This document shows positions 34,401 to 42,592 of a stretch of DNA of 48,329 nt, piece after piece. The translations under genes and the position numbers were made by a program. Position 1 is the stretch's first letter. Every line of letters starts with the position of its first letter. A model generated the notes under the pieces. That model saw only the letters and a program-made list of their open reading frames with translations, was not told the DNA's origin and searched no databases. The DNA is from a virus. The DNA is taken from IMG/VR virus record IMGVR_UViG_3300030451_006500, positions 1-48,329 of that record; one strand, given 5' to 3'.

Positions 34401-37102
34401 TCATCATTTGTTGTTAATTTTACATTTCCTGAAGAGAATAATTGAACATTGTTAGTTCCAGCACCATCAACAACAATACTATCTGTTCCATTTGCTCCTT
34501 GGATATTAATATCCTTTGTTGAATCCGTCTGTTGTATGAATAAATCACCTTGATTAGAAATTATATAAGAATCAGAACCAGACGAATATATATCTAAATC
34601 TTCACCAAACTTTATTTTTGCATTATCAGAAAATTCAAGTGCGTTTTCCGACTTATCCCAGAAAACATCATAATTTTGTCCAGTAAATTTAACATCGTTA
34701 CCAAACGTGGAAAATCCTGTTACATTTAAGTCTGTTGTAATATCTAAATGTCCGAATACTGTGGCACCGATTCCAGATGTGGCAAAACGTTTTTCATCAT
34801 CATAGTATAAATCTACTGGTCCATCAACAAAAAATTCTGCTAGTGATTCTGCACCAAGACCTTTTGCCAACCTTATTTTTTCACCATTCGACCCGATCAC
34901 TAACTGACCAGTGCCTTGATCTACTATCCAAGAATTAAGAGCATTATGATATAGTTGTAAATCTCCATCATCTCCTATTTTCAATTTTGCATTATCAGCA
35001 AACTCTAAAGCATTGTCTGATTGATCCCAGACCATATTGTAGCTTGCACCAGTGAAGGTTACATCATCAGAGAATGTAGCGTTCTCTGCTACATTTAAAA
35101 TATCTAAATCTGTTTGACCATCTACATCTAAATTAGCATTTGCATCAATATTTCCATTAAATGTTGAAAGTTGGTTAACAGTTAAGTCTACTTCAATATC
35201 AACACTTGCATTTATATCAACATCTTGAGAAAATGTCGAAAGACCAGCAACACTAAATCTATTTGCAAATAAACTACTTTGTTGAGTTGTAATTCCAACG
35301 AATGTGGATACCCCAGATACATTTAAATGAGTGGCATCTAATAGACTTCTCTGAGTTGTAACACCAACTAAATCAGATCCTCGATGCACATTTAAAGTTT
35401 CTGATTGTATATTGCCAAAAACTGTAATACCAGTTCCAAGTGTTCTTAATGTTTCTGTCGTTGAATGGAAAAGTTTAACTGATCCACCACTAACCGCCTC
35501 AATCATTGGATCAGTAGAACCTAGAGCTCGAATATAAACAGTTCCGTCAGTTGCTATGTTTATATCATTACTATTTGTGCCAGTAATAAAATTACCTTCA
35601 TCATAAAACATCTCCATTGTTGCTGTTGAACCAGGTGGTCCAAAAATCAACTTAGTTTCAGTAGGAAATTCTAAAGTATTCTCAGATTTATCAAAAAATA
35701 TAGTTTGATTATCTCCTTGAAACTGAACATCATTTGTAAACGTAGTTACTCCAGTAAATGTAGATATTCCAGTGACAAATAAATCATCTAAATGTGTCTT
35801 GCCAAAAACATCTAATTGTGCACCAGGATTTGTTATTCCAATACCAACTTTTCCTAAATTTGTTACAGCAAAAACACGACCATTTGAATTTACTTGAAAT
35901 ACTGTACTTGGATCAGTAGTTCCAATACCTACTTTACTCATCCTATAGATTGAACTATCAGTAGCATTTCTAGTTTTAAAACCCCAAAAATCAGATGTGA
36001 AAACTGTTGCCAATCCAGCACCAACACCATCTACTGCCTCTATTGTGTCAGTTCCTTGACCAAAACTGTTTACTGATGCGAAGTTAACAATACTATATGT
36101 TTTTGCTGCTCCAGCATTCGGTATGAATACACCTTCATCCTGTATTCGAATACCTTGAGTTTCTTCTGGTTCAAATGCTGACCAACGAATACCATCACCA
36201 TCACGTTGTAGAAAATATCCATTAAATCCTGGTGAACCAGCAGAGTCATATATATTTCTTGAAATAGATATACTTCCATCAACGGTTAATCTTAATGCTC
36301 CATTTCCTGTTCCACCTAATGATGGTAGAACACCATTTCCATCATCAACAGAATGCATACCAATTGGATTTGTTGTCCCAAGACCAACCCGTGATGTTCG
36401 TATCCCAACATCAGGAACTATAAGATCACCTAAAACCGAAACACCAGTACCAGTGGTCTCAAATTTAGGATTCCCATCAAAAAATAATTCGACTTTACTG
36501 TTTGGGATAAAATTAGCTAAAACTTCATCATCAGGTTCTCCAAAAGCTCCTAATGCTGCTCGAAGACTTATTTGCCGTCCTGCATTAACTCTTAAATTTA
36601 AATTACTTGACCTTCCTTCAACATATGCATTACCTAAATGACTGAAAATATATAAATCGTTATCATTTCCAAATACAGCATTAACGTTATTATTGAAAAA
36701 TACGTCAGAGCTAATTCCAATAGTAGATCCAGCCCCAGTAAAAATATCTTCTTGGAATGTTGATATACCTGTGACTAAAAGATTTCTTAAATCTAAATCA
36801 AGTATTTTTGCCTTACCATATACATCTAATAAAGCTTCAGGATTTGAACTTCCGATACCAACTCGGCCACCATCTAATCTTGTATCAGCAAAAAATAATG
36901 TGCCCCCTGCTCCAACTGTAAATTTATCAAAAACTTCTTGTTCAGGGAAAGTTATATCTTGGGAAAAATTAACTCTGTTTAGAAAAGTTGTCTCACCTGA
37001 AATCTGGGGAACAAAAACAGTTCCTTGTATAATAACATCTTTAAGAAAGGTTACCTTTTCATTAAATTGTGCTTCGTTACCAGTTACAGATATATTTGAC
37101 AT
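31454..37102 (-). CDS. Giant baseplate-associated fibre with beta-helix and SYPR/DP repeats (1882 aa)
   Basis: It starts MSNISVTGNEAQFNEKVTFL and goes into GIGSSNPEALLDVYG-type shaft repeats up to about residue 1000. A SYPR/DP module lies near 1000-1075. A beta-helix region follows: TIWVSKSGSDSNSGLLEGDA at about 1120, IKIRPGLYIEDNPIGLRTDV, and DLTNSNSSFGNFGLVAVG at about 1350. Two more SYPR/DP modules lie at about 1595-1760, and the SHSFEYVGAGTDINISTPLQ module at about 1797. There is no S74 chaperone. Gene order puts it directly after the gp5 hub and needle-like genes, and the start has a strong AGGAG Shine-Dalgarno sequence. I infer a spike or short-fibre-like component; the beta-helix could be a carbohydrate-binding or degrading domain, but no catalytic residues can be assigned. 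Confidence 0.82.
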   Translation of the reverse strand: MSNISVTGNEAQFNEKVTFLKDVIIQGTVFVPQISGETTFLNRVNFSQDITFPEQEVFDKFTVGAGGTLFFADTRLDGGRVGIGSSNPEALLDVYGKAKILDLDLRNLLVTGISTFQEDIFTGAGSTIGISSDVFFNNNVNAVFGNDNDLYIFSHLGNAYVEGRSSNLNLRVNAGRQISLRAALGAFGEPDDEVLANFIPNSKVELFFDGNPKFETTGTGVSVLGDLIVPDVGIRTSRVGLGTTNPIGMHSVDDGNGVLPSLGGTGNGALRLTVDGSISISRNIYDSAGSPGFNGYFLQRDGDGIRWSAFEPEETQGIRIQDEGVFIPNAGAAKTYSIVNFASVNSFGQGTDTIEAVDGVGAGLATVFTSDFWGFKTRNATDSSIYRMSKVGIGTTDPSTVFQVNSNGRVFAVTNLGKVGIGITNPGAQLDVFGKTHLDDLFVTGISTFTGVTTFTNDVQFQGDNQTIFFDKSENTLEFPTETKLIFGPPGSTATMEMFYDEGNFITGTNSNDINIATDGTVYIRALGSTDPMIEAVSGGSVKLFHSTTETLRTLGTGITVFGNIQSETLNVHRGSDLVGVTTQRSLLDATHLNVSGVSTFVGITTQQSSLFANRFSVAGLSTFSQDVDINASVDIEVDLTVNQLSTFNGNIDANANLDVDGQTDLDILNVAENATFSDDVTFTGASYNMVWDQSDNALEFADNAKLKIGDDGDLQLYHNALNSWIVDQGTGQLVIGSNGEKIRLAKGLGAESLAEFFVDGPVDLYYDDEKRFATSGIGATVFGHLDITTDLNVTGFSTFGNDVKFTGQNYDVFWDKSENALEFSDNAKIKFGEDLDIYSSGSDSYIISNQGDLFIQQTDSTKDINIQGANGTDSIVVDGAGTNNVQLFSSGNVKLTTNDDGIDVTGHVETDTLQVSGLSTFTGDVDANANVSIAGTATITQDLDVDGRSELDITNISETLNVVGVSTFQGTVDLDSTVKDQNDDIGTTVSSTLSNTITDATYNAANGLLQITIAGHGFSNGDSIQIPDNTLTFSCNYGNGGTQTYPRGKDPASGRWLVISNKTDDTFEVNVGDGGLASGNSHTFITASNGVYHSSGQYVKSDYRLASVGAGVSWRPSGVQTKRTIWVSKSGSDSNSGLLEGDAKATIGAAASIAVETDTIKIRPGLYIEDNPIGLRTDVSITGEDLRLVTVQSKNKDKDVFHVRRGCLIENLNFGGSNVGVSHAGAACVAFPPTQASVNAGKDFQAVTGYTEFGPATEGPSGRWRSPYVRNCTNFMTDSIGLKVDGDNATASTVGGDLKSMVVDSYTQYNENGIGVSLTNNGYAQLVSIFTISCDIGIFASSGAQCDLTNSNSSFGNFGLVAVGLGSTQFTGIVSNTDPTGNIIASTNAEGQDTVVCADVFDLNGVSRRPFDGQALFFRIDLDNYPDVNTTGVTTGIDADGRITAPLQQLESVNLIATGNDLSGFSAIDPPSVLIRDADGEVEPKGPQGVIAEATADIDARGFLVGVNVIAQGRNYLSGQNIIVDIEGNTGLATAVMSPIFFTVESATENYIASGAHNYVGGTASNAVQSGGDYTHTFVSAVPNGVTSNVGNLPNAITNAVYTPSTGELVITSSSHNLTASNTVTIADNALKFTCAMDNNATEHSYPRSTDPASGQTLAITNPTTNTFTVNVGASPIVNHDVTNASYENNTGVLVLTIGSNTLTQDTSIKIANGSLTFTCAKDNFSSQHSYPRPSDPFYDTAINIDSRTNNTITVNVGANREPAGITTITFNEFIPYELFPDDPFSLQRISRILTSSHSFEYVGAGTDINISTPLQGAIPIKANEIVAKDGAQIPFTSTDQQGNFDIGQGLQINQTTSSISGRDFSRSIQAQVTPLILALR
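31820..32318 (-). repeat. Two tandem SYPR/DP domains in the 1882-aa protein
   Basis: Protein-level repeats of about 80 residues, each with (V/I)TNA.Y..(N/S)TG.L(V/T)(L/I)T, then (L/K)FTCA(M/K)DN, HSYPR..DP and TVNVGA. The copies lie at about 32070-32318 and 31820-32065. A third is at about 33885-34115, and a fourth is in the neighbouring 334-residue gene. Confidence 0.8.
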
Positions 37103-37103
37103 A

Positions 37104-37751
37104 TTATTCTCCTGAATCTAGAGATTTAAAAATTTCACTGGCAGTGCTTTGTAAATCAGTAGCTTTTGATTTCAAAGATTCCACTTGATCTCCAATACCA
37201 GAGACAACTGGTTTAGATAAAAATTTATCACCAACAGGAGGATTACTGAGGTAATCTTGTCCTACATAACTACCTTTAAAAGATCTTTGTAGAAAACTAC
37301 CAAGTGTTTTCTCAATCAAATTACCAATAAGTCCAGTTACTTCAACTTTAATACCTTTAAGTAAAATTTTTGATGCTGCATTTAAAGTTATATTTCTACC
37401 TGCCTTGAAATCAATATCCTCATCTGCCTGTACCACAATATTACCACCCTTTATCCTAACATCTCCGTTATTTACAGTTATTGTAATGTCTCCTTTGTCA
37501 GACAAAATTTTAACACCAACATCACTCTGAGTATTTTTAGGTCCAGCTATTATTTCAATTGTTCTTTCATTATGAAGACGAAAAACACCCGATTCACTAA
37601 GTGCCTGAAATTGAGTTTCTTTGTTATCAGTTACAGCATACATCAAATATACATTTGAACCATCAGATCCCATCTGTGGATTATTTGTATCGATACGAAA
37701 CTTCGGACCTCTACTATCAATATCTCTTGCTGCCCAATTTTTTTCTGCCAT
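37104..37751 (-). CDS. Beta-helical needle-like baseplate protein (215 aa)
   Basis: From residue 78 to 140 the chain is a series of 7-9 residue strands with Gly/Asp turns: DITITVNNG, DVRIKGG, NIVVQADE, DIDFKAGR, NITLNAAS, KILLKG, IKVEVTG. This periodicity is that of the trimeric beta-helix needle at the C-terminus of T4 gp5 and of VgrG/gpV spikes. The N-terminus (MAEKNWAARDIDSRGPKFRI) is unlike gp5. The gene overlaps the gp5-like gene by 1 nt, and its Shine-Dalgarno sequence GGAGGAGGT is embedded in the Gly-Gly-Gly-Tyr codons ending that gene. I infer that it supplies, or extends, the membrane-piercing needle. A more general baseplate role is possible. Confidence 0.72.
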   Translation of the reverse strand: MAEKNWAARDIDSRGPKFRIDTNNPQMGSDGSNVYLMYAVTDNKETQFQALSESGVFRLHNERTIEIIAGPKNTQSDVGVKILSDKGDITITVNNGDVRIKGGNIVVQADEDIDFKAGRNITLNAASKILLKGIKVEVTGLIGNLIEKTLGSFLQRSFKGSYVGQDYLSNPPVGDKFLSKPVVSGIGDQVESLKSKATDLQSTASEIFKSLDSGE

Positions 37752-40084
37752 TAGTAACCTCCTCCATATCCACCACCTGAAGGTGGAGCACTTGGTGGTG
37801 GAGTGCTTGGTGGATTTTGTATATTATTATTTGACATAGTTTCAGTAGAAGTTACAGTGGGTTGACTCGTAATCTGAGTTTGAGTTGCAGTTGAAGCAAC
37901 ACTTACTTGATTTGTGGAGAAACTTTGTTCTGGAGTATCATATATAATGTCATGTTGAGTTGAAGTGTGTACAGCACCAACCATTTTGACTCCTGTTGTA
38001 GGATGTAAATGATAAGGACCGTAATATGGTTTACCATTAACATAACCTACGATTTGATTGGTTTCAGGTCCTACACAATCTATAACCTGAATAATTTCCC
38101 CTTGTGGTGTAAGTGGTAATCTACCAATAATTGGTTTTATCAATGCACCTGTTCCAGTTGATGAAGACACTATAATTTTAGGTATTTCAGTAATATTAAT
38201 ATTATTTATCGGGGTAGCTGATATAATTTTACCGTTATCAATTATTAAATTATAATCAGTATTTCCATCACTGGCTGTTGTATCATCACCATAATCACTA
38301 CCACCATCTGTTATTTTTGTTTCAATTACACCTACTGGCACATCTTCAGAATTAATTACCTCATCAGTGCTTGAACTTGGATAATTTTCACCATCAGAAA
38401 TCATATCAACCCCAATAATTTGACCATAAGTATTCGAATTTGGATCATAATCAACAATTGCTCTACCAACTGCACCATATCCTTGTCTACATGGATCTTC
38501 AAAACTGACGACAGGAGGAGTTGTAAAATAAGTTGAACCTGGATCTGTAATCTCTACACCAATTATACTTGCAGTTCGACTCACATCTGCAGTCACATCA
38601 GACAATCCCTCAGTGTTATCTACAATACCACCTAATATTACTCGACCTAAACCACCGACACCATCACCACCAAAGAAACTAACAGTTGGAGGACCACAAA
38701 AAGTTCTGGTTGCACAGTCTGGTTTTGTGATAGGACCACTATCAGCACCAAGTGTATCTGCGATATTCATATTTTTGAGAACATTATCATAGGTATCTTG
38801 TAAATCAAATGATCTAGCAGGACCATAACCAATAGAGAATTTTTTAATTTTACCTACACACTGATTATTACTCTGGTTACATCCAAACAAACCACCAATA
38901 GATTTGAAGGTATCAGATGAACTTCGAATAAAATCTTGAACTTTAAAACTTTTAGGTATAACTTGATTTAATGATTGAAGTGGTGCATCAAGAGCATCTG
39001 ATATATCATTTGTAATTCCATTTAATAAAGATCCAGCAAGTTGTTCTGTAATACATGTTCCAGTATCTACCACTTCAAAAACTGCAGATTCAATCATTCC
39101 TCGAATTGTTTTTCCTAATCCATTTACAATCTTACCTGGCAAACAATTAACAGCATCTTGAAGTGTAGCAACTCTCGAAACTTGTGATTTTTGTGCTTCA
39201 ATACCAGCTAATTTTGCAAGACCACTATTTCCAGTTGCTGCAAATACTTTACCGTAAGTTCGAGTGTACAGTGCATCTAATCCACCTTGTATCTCTGGAA
39301 TTAACCTTGAATATGTAGATTCCATCATTGTTGAGACAGCATTATTGGATAATGACTGTATTTTACTTGTGACAATCGCAACATCAGACAAGAAATTAGT
39401 TGACTCTCCTAAACCATTTAACAAATTATCTAAAGTCGAAGATACATTTCCGATAAAATTATCTTCACAAGAATCAGCAACTATTTCTGTTTTTCCAAAT
39501 GTTGATGACACAGAAATTTCTAATGGTTCTCCATCCTTTTTATTTTGATTTATCTTCTTAATTGTTTGACCATCAGTGGTTCTTGGTGATTTTAAAGAAT
39601 CAATATTAGCATCATTTGCCTCTCCACGATCTAAAGTACCACTTGGTGGTTGTATACTTTGTGAGTATCCAGAAAATGGTTCAAAACCAAGAGAATCATT
39701 TGGCAATCCCCCTATAAAATTCTTTGTACGTCCAAATGAACCTAGTATTACTGGTTGTTGAGCCTCTTCTCCATCAAGAAAGAATCCAATGACAACATCA
39801 CCTGGTCTTAACTTAACTGATTGACCAAAAGCAGCAGCTCCTGTTCCTGCAGTTGAGGGAAGCATTACATTTGCCCAAGGTAAATCTTTATCAGGTAATT
39901 CTTTTTTTGAAAAGGGATGGTATCCCATTATTCTAACTTTTACACGATTACCCCATGCATTTGGATTATTTTTTCCTAAAGTAAGTTGCCAAAGACCAAC
40001 TTGGTCAGGTGCCACTTGACCAACCCACCATCGGAATCCATCTTTACCTATAACATTAGTTTTGAATAAAGACTGATCTATCAT
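37751..40084 (-). CDS. 5: gp5-like baseplate hub protein without lysozyme (777 aa)
   Basis: Residues 15-135 form the gp5 OB-fold: FRWWVGQVAPDQVGLWQLTL, NRVKVRIMGYHP, LPWANVMLPS, FGQSVKLRPGDVVIGFFLDG and QQPVILGSFG, in the order of T4 gp5. The middle (about 150-420) is Ser/Asn-rich and helical. A later part has repeated GSTYFTTPPVVSF-type beta segments, and near the end is GPYHLHPTTGVKMVGAVHTS, a conserved block in marine T4-like gp5. No T4-lysozyme-like domain or obvious peptidase is visible. The tail is Pro-rich and ends GGGYGGGY. The ATG overlaps the previous stop in an ATGA, with GGAG upstream. In the virion it should trimerise beneath the tube and hold the spike. Confidence in the gp5 assignment is high; the missing lysozyme is read from the sequence only. 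Confidence 0.86.
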   Translation of the reverse strand: MIDQSLFKTNVIGKDGFRWWVGQVAPDQVGLWQLTLGKNNPNAWGNRVKVRIMGYHPFSKKELPDKDLPWANVMLPSTAGTGAAAFGQSVKLRPGDVVIGFFLDGEEAQQPVILGSFGRTKNFIGGLPNDSLGFEPFSGYSQSIQPPSGTLDRGEANDANIDSLKSPRTTDGQTIKKINQNKKDGEPLEISVSSTFGKTEIVADSCEDNFIGNVSSTLDNLLNGLGESTNFLSDVAIVTSKIQSLSNNAVSTMMESTYSRLIPEIQGGLDALYTRTYGKVFAATGNSGLAKLAGIEAQKSQVSRVATLQDAVNCLPGKIVNGLGKTIRGMIESAVFEVVDTGTCITEQLAGSLLNGITNDISDALDAPLQSLNQVIPKSFKVQDFIRSSSDTFKSIGGLFGCNQSNNQCVGKIKKFSIGYGPARSFDLQDTYDNVLKNMNIADTLGADSGPITKPDCATRTFCGPPTVSFFGGDGVGGLGRVILGGIVDNTEGLSDVTADVSRTASIIGVEITDPGSTYFTTPPVVSFEDPCRQGYGAVGRAIVDYDPNSNTYGQIIGVDMISDGENYPSSSTDEVINSEDVPVGVIETKITDGGSDYGDDTTASDGNTDYNLIIDNGKIISATPINNINITEIPKIIVSSSTGTGALIKPIIGRLPLTPQGEIIQVIDCVGPETNQIVGYVNGKPYYGPYHLHPTTGVKMVGAVHTSTQHDIIYDTPEQSFSTNQVSVASTATQTQITSQPTVTSTETMSNNNIQNPPSTPPPSAPPSGGGYGGGY

Positions 40085-41442
40085 GATTTATCTCCATAAA
40101 AACCAAAGGTGTCTCTCATTAATTTCATAGATGTAAATGATCTGTTTGCTTCAAAGTGATGGCACAATTCCTTTATCATATAATTACCACTTGTTACATC
40201 ATCATATATTTCACCACCATCATCTCTTGATATTTTTGGAAATCTACATTCAATAACATCACCAGCACGTAAATCAGTATTACAAGGAATTGTCATACTT
40301 AAATTTTGTGTATTCATCAAATTATATCTCATAATATTTTGCCCCAGATAATTATCAATTTCATAATTTTGTTTTTGACTAATATCTGATGTAGCACCAA
40401 TGTCTACAATCTGTGCTAATACTCTTGTTGGTGCTCTATCTAATGTTAACTTTGAATCATCTGATAATTTTGGTAACTTTAATTCTTCTGTTCCAAGATG
40501 ATCCATTGAATCTTTCTTTGATGACTTATTTTTTTCAGTGTAACTATGAATATCTTGTTTAAATTGAAAAGTGTTAGGATTAAAGGTTAATCTTTTGAAT
40601 GAATATGAACCCATTCTTAAATTTTCAATTAAATCTTGGTTTTTATCAACAGTGTATTTAAGAATATTGAAATCATTATTTTCTGTAATTGAACTTTCAT
40701 TAGTCTCTTTGTAAATATATGTTGCTTTTGGTTTTTCACTAATCAATTTATCTATAGATTTAAATTGAAATCCATCTTGTGTTTGAAAAAATACATATCC
40801 TGCAGTCGCACCCCCTGATTTATTTGGTATTGATTTAGATGCCAAAGAAATCAATACTGAGAATGGTTTCCTTAAATTACCCAAAAAATTATAAGTTCCC
40901 TTTGTTGGTTCTACCATATCATTGAGTTTTGATTTATCCACATTCAAACCAATTAGTGGGTCTGTTAAAATTTTTTTCACAGTTTCACTAATTATACTGT
41001 CATACCTTTTATAAACTCTAGAAGTTTCATTTGTGATTGCCTCTCTTGAAACTAAATTAAGTAAAAAACTTTCTCTTTGAGTTTCCATTAAAACTTGAGT
41101 AACACTAGAAACATATAAACTGACTTCCTTATTAGAGGAAAAATCAAGACCAAGTTTTTCTTTACCTTCTGCATTTGCTTTTCCTTGGTCTTTGATTTTT
41201 ATTTCAATTCTTTCACCACCTCTAAGTGGAAGTCCACTATATAAACCTCTTCGAATCTTACCTTCTTTATCCATAGCTGTATTACCTGTATCAATTACTC
41301 TCACCTTTGCAGTTACGGTTGGTGAGAGAATATCTTCATAATAATCAATCGAAACGATACCACCTCTTAAATCAACAGACCTTTTCTGATCGTTTGATTC
41401 TATTAATATTTTTTCAAAACTTGATGCTTCTGATGCTGACAT
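40081..41442 (-). CDS. Baseplate hub protein, gp27-like (453 aa)
   Basis: Position and motifs suggest the gp27/gpD-type hub. The N-terminus has LRGGIVSIDYYEDILSPTVT followed by KVRVIDTGN, and LRGGERIEIKI, consistent with the first tube-like domain. The C-terminus has TDLRAGDVIECRFPKI, then SGNYMIKELCHHF and MKLMRDTFGFYGDKS, a closing block common in marine T4-like phage hub proteins. It is near the T4 gp27 length (391 aa). It lies directly upstream of gp5, its expected partner, with an ATGA overlap. Sequence alone does not let me exclude a different hub subunit. The symbol is left blank for that reason. Confidence 0.68.
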   Translation of the reverse strand: MSASEASSFEKILIESNDQKRSVDLRGGIVSIDYYEDILSPTVTAKVRVIDTGNTAMDKEGKIRRGLYSGLPLRGGERIEIKIKDQGKANAEGKEKLGLDFSSNKEVSLYVSSVTQVLMETQRESFLLNLVSREAITNETSRVYKRYDSIISETVKKILTDPLIGLNVDKSKLNDMVEPTKGTYNFLGNLRKPFSVLISLASKSIPNKSGGATAGYVFFQTQDGFQFKSIDKLISEKPKATYIYKETNESSITENNDFNILKYTVDKNQDLIENLRMGSYSFKRLTFNPNTFQFKQDIHSYTEKNKSSKKDSMDHLGTEELKLPKLSDDSKLTLDRAPTRVLAQIVDIGATSDISQKQNYEIDNYLGQNIMRYNLMNTQNLSMTIPCNTDLRAGDVIECRFPKISRDDGGEIYDDVTSGNYMIKELCHHFEANRSFTSMKLMRDTFGFYGDKS

Positions 41443-41443
41443 A

Positions 41444-42592
41444 TTAAGATACTGCTAATACTTGATGATCTCTAAGAGTATCATTTTTTTGTGTAACTAC
41501 GATAGTGCTTCCACTATTTGACTGTTGAGTCATTTGAGATTGATTACTATTATTACCAACAATCATGATGGTATTGCTTGATTTTCGATCCATCACCATC
41601 GTAGATGTGTTTATCACTTTGTTAGGTTTATTAATATTACTTATATTCAAGTTGTCTTGTGATGATGTATTATTTATTGCTGGACTTAACGTCTTATTTG
41701 ATGCTGAATCATTCATATTCGACATTGCTTGTCTAGCTTTTGCTAATTCATCTTCAAAACCCTCATCTCCACGCCTTAATTCCCTACCATCTAGAGTTTG
41801 TATTACAGTATTTCTAAATGGATCTTTTATATCTTTTATATCCTCTCTAAATGCTTGCACTCTCTCGTTATCACCAAAACTTGTTGCCTCTTTTTCAATA
41901 GTTTTTAAACTTTTTTTAAAATTTTCTGTTTTCGTGTCGATAGTTTTTTGCATATCACTGACACTTGAATTATTATTTGTATCTAATTTATTTGGTTTTT
42001 CTCCACTCTTATCCTCTAAATTATTGACACTGCTCATTTCACGGGCACCAGACTCAAAATTACTTTTCATATCACTAAGTGAACTATTAAAAGATCCAAA
42101 TGCATTTGATATATTATCTGAAATACCTGATAAATCGATTGATTTTATGAAACCAAAAACCTTTCCAACTATCTGACCCACTGATTTGAAAAATCCAATA
42201 ATCCCGTTAAAAAAATTCTTTATTTTATCAAAAACATCACGAATTGTACTAATTATCTTTTTAACAGATTCTATGATTTTTGGTAATTTATTTACAACAA
42301 ATCCCAATATCAGTGCCTGAACAAGTGATATCAATCTCTCTAAAGGACTTTTTCCTGAACCTTTAGTTTTTTTACCCTCTGTGTTTTTTTGTGTATTTTG
42401 TTGTTCTAATAATGCCTCTTGCTCTCTCCTCTTCTTTTCAAGTCTTCGTCTTCTCATATATCTCTTTTCTGCGACACGAAATCTCTTTTTGATCTTGGCA
42501 TTTTTTACAGTGCTTTTAGTGACACCTTTCAATATACTCGCAGACTTTGCTGCAACCTTTGCTCCAATTTTAAGTACTGCTGAAACTGCCAT
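41444..42592 (-). CDS. Basic hydrophobic tail protein, possible tape-measure component (382 aa)
   Basis: A highly basic predicted helix (about 33-60, with KKRFRVAEKRYMRRRRLEKK) is followed by an amphipathic or hydrophobic stretch at 84-150 (LISLVQALILGFVVNKLPKI and later FFNGIIGFFKSVGQIVGKVF). The C-terminal half is Ser/Asn/Asp/Lys-rich and looks flexible. The order hub chaperones, then this pair, then hub protein puts it where T4 encodes gp27-28-29. The GF(V)(V/A)NK segment also occurs in the neighbouring 443-residue protein (GGFVANK), so the two may be related. A role inside the tail tube or in membrane contact at ejection is possible. I do not recognise a characterised homologue. Confidence 0.6.
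   Translation of the reverse strand: MAVSAVLKIGAKVAAKSASILKGVTKSTVKNAKIKKRFRVAEKRYMRRRRLEKKRREQEALLEQQNTQKNTEGKKTKGSGKSPLERLISLVQALILGFVVNKLPKIIESVKKIISTIRDVFDKIKNFFNGIIGFFKSVGQIVGKVFGFIKSIDLSGISDNISNAFGSFNSSLSDMKSNFESGAREMSSVNNLEDKSGEKPNKLDTNNNSSVSDMQKTIDTKTENFKKSLKTIEKEATSFGDNERVQAFREDIKDIKDPFRNTVIQTLDGRELRRGDEGFEDELAKARQAMSNMNDSASNKTLSPAINNTSSQDNLNISNINKPNKVINTSTMVMDRKSSNTIMIVGNNSNQSQMTQQSNSGSTIVVTQKNDTLRDHQVLAVS

Noticed and set aside
37751-40084. Tail lysozyme domain in gp5
   Set aside because: I looked for a T4-lysozyme-like Glu-Asp-Thr arrangement between the OB domain and the C-terminus and saw none. The annotation is kept as hub only.
41565-42176. 203-residue plus-strand frame opposite the 382-residue protein
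   Set aside because: Its composition (Ser, Leu, Phe, Ile) is the complement of the Lys/Asn/Asp-rich minus gene, which fits the operon tightly at both ends.
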